A DNA stretch of 7,640 bases from Bryobacteraceae bacterium (GTDB lineage Bacteria; Acidobacteriota; Terriglobia; Bryobacterales; Bryobacteraceae). The translations under genes and the position numbers were made by a program. Under the pieces are notes generated by a model. That model had not been told where the DNA came from, made no database searches, and saw only the letters and a list, made by a program, of their open reading frames with translations. Location of the stretch: assembly GCA_030039005.1 (NCBI GenBank), contig JASHQT010000208.1:1-7640 (forward strand). The letters run 5' to 3'. This document shows, one piece after another, positions 5,137 to 7,640 of the stretch (positions within the stretch are counted from its first letter, which is position 1; every line of letters starts with the position of its first letter).

Positions 5137-5945
5137 ATTGGATGCCGAGGTTCATCCTCGCGGCGATCGCGTGTTGCTCCGTCCCCGCACTGGCTATGGC
5201 CCAGTGGATCCATTATCCGACCGCGGGCGTGCCGAAAACAGCCAGCGGCGCGCCCGATCTGAATGCGCCCGCGCCGAGAGCCGCTGACGGCAAACCGGAC
5301 TTCTCCGGCATCTGGCAAATGGAACCCGCGCCGTGCCCGCCGGAGGGCTGCCCGGACATGCCATCGTCGCGCGAATTCACGAATATCGGCGCGCGCCTTC
5401 CCGGCGGCCTGCCCTATCAGCCGTGGGCGCGGGCACTGGTGAAAAAACGCATGGCCGACTTTGGAAAAGACGATCCGGTCACCCATTGCCAACCCGCGGG
5501 CGCGATCCGGCTGCTCACCTTTCCGCCTTACCGCAAGTTCGTCCAGACGCCGGGGCTGCTGGTGATCCTCTCCGAGCGCGACGTCACCTACCGGCAGATC
5601 TTCACCGACGGGCGCCCGCTGCCTGACGATCCGCAGCCCTCTTACACCGGCTATTCGACGGGGCATTGGGAAGGCGACACGCTGGTGGTGCGCACCAACG
5701 GCTTCCGCGACGGGATGTGGCTGGACCGTTCCGGCAGCCCGATGACCGACGCAGCCAAATTAACGGAGCGCTTCCGGCGCATTAACTACGGAAAATTGCA
5801 AATTGAGCTGACCATGGACGATCCCAAAGCTTACACCGCGCCGTGGACCGTGACGCTGACCGAGCTCATCGTTCTCAATTCGGAATTACTGGAATACTTC
5901 TGTCAAGAGAATGAAAAGGATTTGTCGCACCTGGTAGGGAAATAG
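5133..5945 (+). CDS. Secreted protein of the GHWEGDT/DDPKAYT family (paralogue B)
   Basis: Protein of 270 residues; function not recognised. A clear signal peptide ends near residue 23 (ALAMA, then QW). Conserved blocks run in the same order as in paralogue A: PAPRAADGKPDFSGIW (46-61), QPWA (96-99), GKDDPVTHC (111-119), RQIFTDGR (154-161), GHWEGDT (177-183), MWLD (195-198), RRINYG (215-220), DDPKAYT (229-235) and CQENEKDLSHLVGK at the end. By hand, 49 of 85 residues are identical to paralogue A from RQIFTDGR to the W after DDPKAYT. Cys119 and Cys257 are conserved in both; Cys68 and Cys73 are found only here. Its ATG overlaps the dehydrogenase stop in ATGA, so the two are almost certainly one transcript. 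That pairs an exported protein with a cytoplasmic enzyme. It lacks the long Ala/Gly/Ser linker of paralogue A. Confidence 0.88.
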   Translation: MNWMPRFILAAIACCSVPALAMAQWIHYPTAGVPKTASGAPDLNAPAPRAADGKPDFSGIWQMEPAPCPPEGCPDMPSSREFTNIGARLPGGLPYQPWARALVKKRMADFGKDDPVTHCQPAGAIRLLTFPPYRKFVQTPGLLVILSERDVTYRQIFTDGRPLPDDPQPSYTGYSTGHWEGDTLVVRTNGFRDGMWLDRSGSPMTDAAKLTERFRRINYGKLQIELTMDDPKAYTAPWTVTLTELIVLNSELLEYFCQENEKDLSHLVGK

Positions 5946-5964
5946 TTGTGATTTAATAGTTCGC

Positions 5965-7640
5965 ATGCCTGCGTGCGGCGGACAGAAGATCGCATTGGCT
6001 TTGGCTCCGGTGCTCCTGTGCTGCATACCGTCCGGCGGCGCCCGTGCACAATCCCGCACCTGCACGCTGGCGGGTACCATCTTCAATTCCGCCACTAATG
6101 CTGGCATTCCCCACGCCCTGGTCACCTTTTTCGGTGACGGAAGCGGATTTCGCTTCACCGATTCCGGCGGCAATTTCAGCGCCGAAAATGTCTCGTGCGG
6201 ACGGTTTATTCTGTCCGTTTCCAAGCCTGGCTATGTCTCCGGCCAGGAAGAAGACTCACCGGCCGCGCTTCTTGCCAATCCGGCGTTTCGGGATCTCACG
6301 CAGATGCAGGAGGAACAGGCCGGAAGTCCGCCGAAACCGGCGACCGTCACCCTGGACGTTACGCCGGACTCTCCCGCCGCGCGGGTTCCACTGGTCCCCC
6401 TCGCCTCAATTTCCGGAACGGTGCTCGACGAGAATGCCGAGCCGCTCAACGGCGTGGTTGTTCAGGGGATCACCGTCAAAGCATCCTTGCAGGGCGCCGA
6501 CTATTCACCGGCGAAGACAACCCATACCGATGACCAGGGCCACTACGAACTTCTCGGGCTCCTGCCCGCCGACTACGTCGTGCGACTGGCCGGGGAATCG
6601 TCGAGTACCCAGTTTTTTCAAGGGAACGCTCCGAATCCGAATAACAATCATCGCGGGATGGAGCCGGTGTATTATCCGAACGCGGACTCGCCCGCGGCGG
6701 CTCAGGTGTTCGAACTGGCTCCAGCGGCGAACTCCAGCGCCGATTTTCGCCACACTACCGAAGCGGCTTTCGACATCAACGGCCGGCTCTCCGGTTTCGT
6801 GCCGCAGGCCTGGACTCAGTTGCAACTCTACCGCGACGGCGACCGCGTGCCCCTCGGCCGGGCTTTTGTCAACTTCATCACGGGCCAATTCCGGCTGACC
6901 GACATTCCGCGCGGCGCCTACACACTGCGCGTCACGCAATATCAAGCCGACCCTCCGCAGTGGTTCGCCGCAGAGGTGCCGCTGACGATGAGCGCGGCGC
7001 CGATGCAGAACCTGGTGGTGCAAATGTCTCCCGCCTTGAACATTCCGATTTCCGTCTCCTACGAAGCAGGCGCCAAGGGAGAAGGCCAGATCATTGTCGA
7101 GCTTCTTCCGCAACACAGTCCGGAGAACCTGCGCCAGTTAACCATTGGAAATCGCCCAGGTTTGGTGCAAGACGTCCCCGCTGATGCACGCGCCAACGAG
7201 CTGAAGGACGTCATCCCGGACAGGTACAAGCTGACCGTGAATGCGCTAGGCGGAAGCGGATATGCGGCTGCGGCAAAGCTGGGCGGCGTCGATGTCCTGC
7301 ACCGCGAGTTCGCCATCACGGGCGCGGCAGGAGAACTGCATTTGACCGTGCGCGGCGATGGCGCCACTCTCAAGGGCAAAGTGACCTTTGGCGGGCAGCC
7401 CGCGATGTTCGCGCAAATCTTCTTGGTTCCCGCGAGCGGCGCCGAGGGCGTGAGGATTGGGGTGAGCGATCAGGAGGGCAACTACACCATTCCCAATGTG
7501 CCTCCGGGCGACTATCACGCTCACGCCTGGACCGGCCAGCCGAGCGCCAAAGAAGTGTTGGCGGCTTTGGGCGAGACGCTCAGCCTGCAACCGAACGATC
7601 AACAAACACTCGCGCTCGAAGCGACGGCGCCGGAGCACAA
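5965..7640 (+). CDS. Large secreted carboxypeptidase-regulatory-like repeat protein, C-terminus missing
   Basis: 558 residues are visible before the right edge cuts the gene. A signal peptide ends near residue 29 (SGGARA, then QS). The rest is a chain of beta-sandwich domains of the carboxypeptidase-regulatory or Cna-B-like type: about 33-92 (GTIFNSATNAGIPHALVTF), 147-210 (SGTVLDENAEPLNGVVV, TDDQGHYELLGLLPADY), 268-326 (FRLTDIPRGAYTLRV), a weaker one at about 355-450, and 458-523 (LKGKVTFGGQPAMFAQIFLV, SDQEGNYTIPNVPPGDY). No catalytic motif or membrane anchor is seen. Such proteins are common in Acidobacteriota, and an adhesive, scaffold or glycan-binding role is inferred, not shown. ATG 5965 is 19 bases after paralogue B and precedes the signal peptide, but has no ribosome site; translation may depend on ribosomes arriving from paralogue B. 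The true length is unknown. Confidence 0.85.
   Translation, partial: MPACGGQKIALALAPVLLCCIPSGGARAQSRTCTLAGTIFNSATNAGIPHALVTFFGDGSGFRFTDSGGNFSAENVSCGRFILSVSKPGYVSGQEEDSPAALLANPAFRDLTQMQEEQAGSPPKPATVTLDVTPDSPAARVPLVPLASISGTVLDENAEPLNGVVVQGITVKASLQGADYSPAKTTHTDDQGHYELLGLLPADYVVRLAGESSSTQFFQGNAPNPNNNHRGMEPVYYPNADSPAAAQVFELAPAANSSADFRHTTEAAFDINGRLSGFVPQAWTQLQLYRDGDRVPLGRAFVNFITGQFRLTDIPRGAYTLRVTQYQADPPQWFAAEVPLTMSAAPMQNLVVQMSPALNIPISVSYEAGAKGEGQIIVELLPQHSPENLRQLTIGNRPGLVQDVPADARANELKDVIPDRYKLTVNALGGSGYAAAAKLGGVDVLHREFAITGAAGELHLTVRGDGATLKGKVTFGGQPAMFAQIFLVPASGAEGVRIGVSDQEGNYTIPNVPPGDYHAHAWTGQPSAKEVLAALGETLSLQPNDQQTLALEATAPEH

Noticed and set aside
6044..6898. 284-codon open frame in another frame of the repeat protein gene
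   Set aside because: The translation is rich in Arg, Pro and Ser as expected of a frame shadow, while the 5965 frame has a signal peptide and repeated regulatory-like domains through to the window end.

Overview
The window looks like chromosomal DNA of an Acidobacteriota member, most likely of the Solibacter/Bryobacterales type. This is inferred from the high-GC coding style and from the gene families present: a SusC-like TonB-dependent receptor with an N-terminal carboxypeptidase-regulatory domain, a large secreted protein made of similar beta-sandwich repeats, a secreted type-B carboxylesterase, and two members of an unnamed secreted family carrying GHWEGDT and DDPKAYT motifs. No rRNA, tRNA, CRISPR, insertion sequence or phage gene was seen. 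Both ends of the window cut through genes.

Layout. Positions 1-604 (minus) hold the N-terminal third or less of a TonB-dependent receptor. A 193-base promoter region follows. Positions 798-1565 (minus) encode a GntR-family regulator with an FCD ligand domain. Positions 1566-1709 form a divergent control region carrying candidate promoters for both directions and several palindromes. Positions 1710-2567 (plus) encode secreted paralogue A. It converges, with a 3-base gap, on a secreted carboxylesterase at 2571-4106 (minus). The esterase start lies only 16 bases from a divergent zinc-dependent medium-chain dehydrogenase at 4123-5136 (plus). The dehydrogenase overlaps by 4 bases (ATGA) with secreted paralogue B at 5133-5945 (plus). 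After 19 bases comes a large secreted repeat protein, 5965 to beyond 7640 (plus).

How it may work together (inference). The set reads as a small uptake-and-catabolism locus for an ester-containing organic substrate. The receptor would bring material across the outer membrane. The esterase would cleave it in the periplasm or at the cell surface. The dehydrogenase would oxidise the released alcohol or polyol in the cytoplasm. The GntR/FCD protein would sense a small acid or related intermediate. The two secreted paralogues and the repeat protein have no known function and may bind substrate or support the envelope machinery.

The best new lead is regulatory. An 8-base palindrome, TGCATGCA, occurs exactly three times in the window, always in the control regions: near the predicted receptor start point, upstream of the regulator, and at the start of paralogue A. 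A near-match lies inside the regulator's own promoter. A separate 19-base palindrome overlaps the perfect TTGACA box of paralogue A. The regulator's recognition helix is unusual, which fits a non-standard operator.
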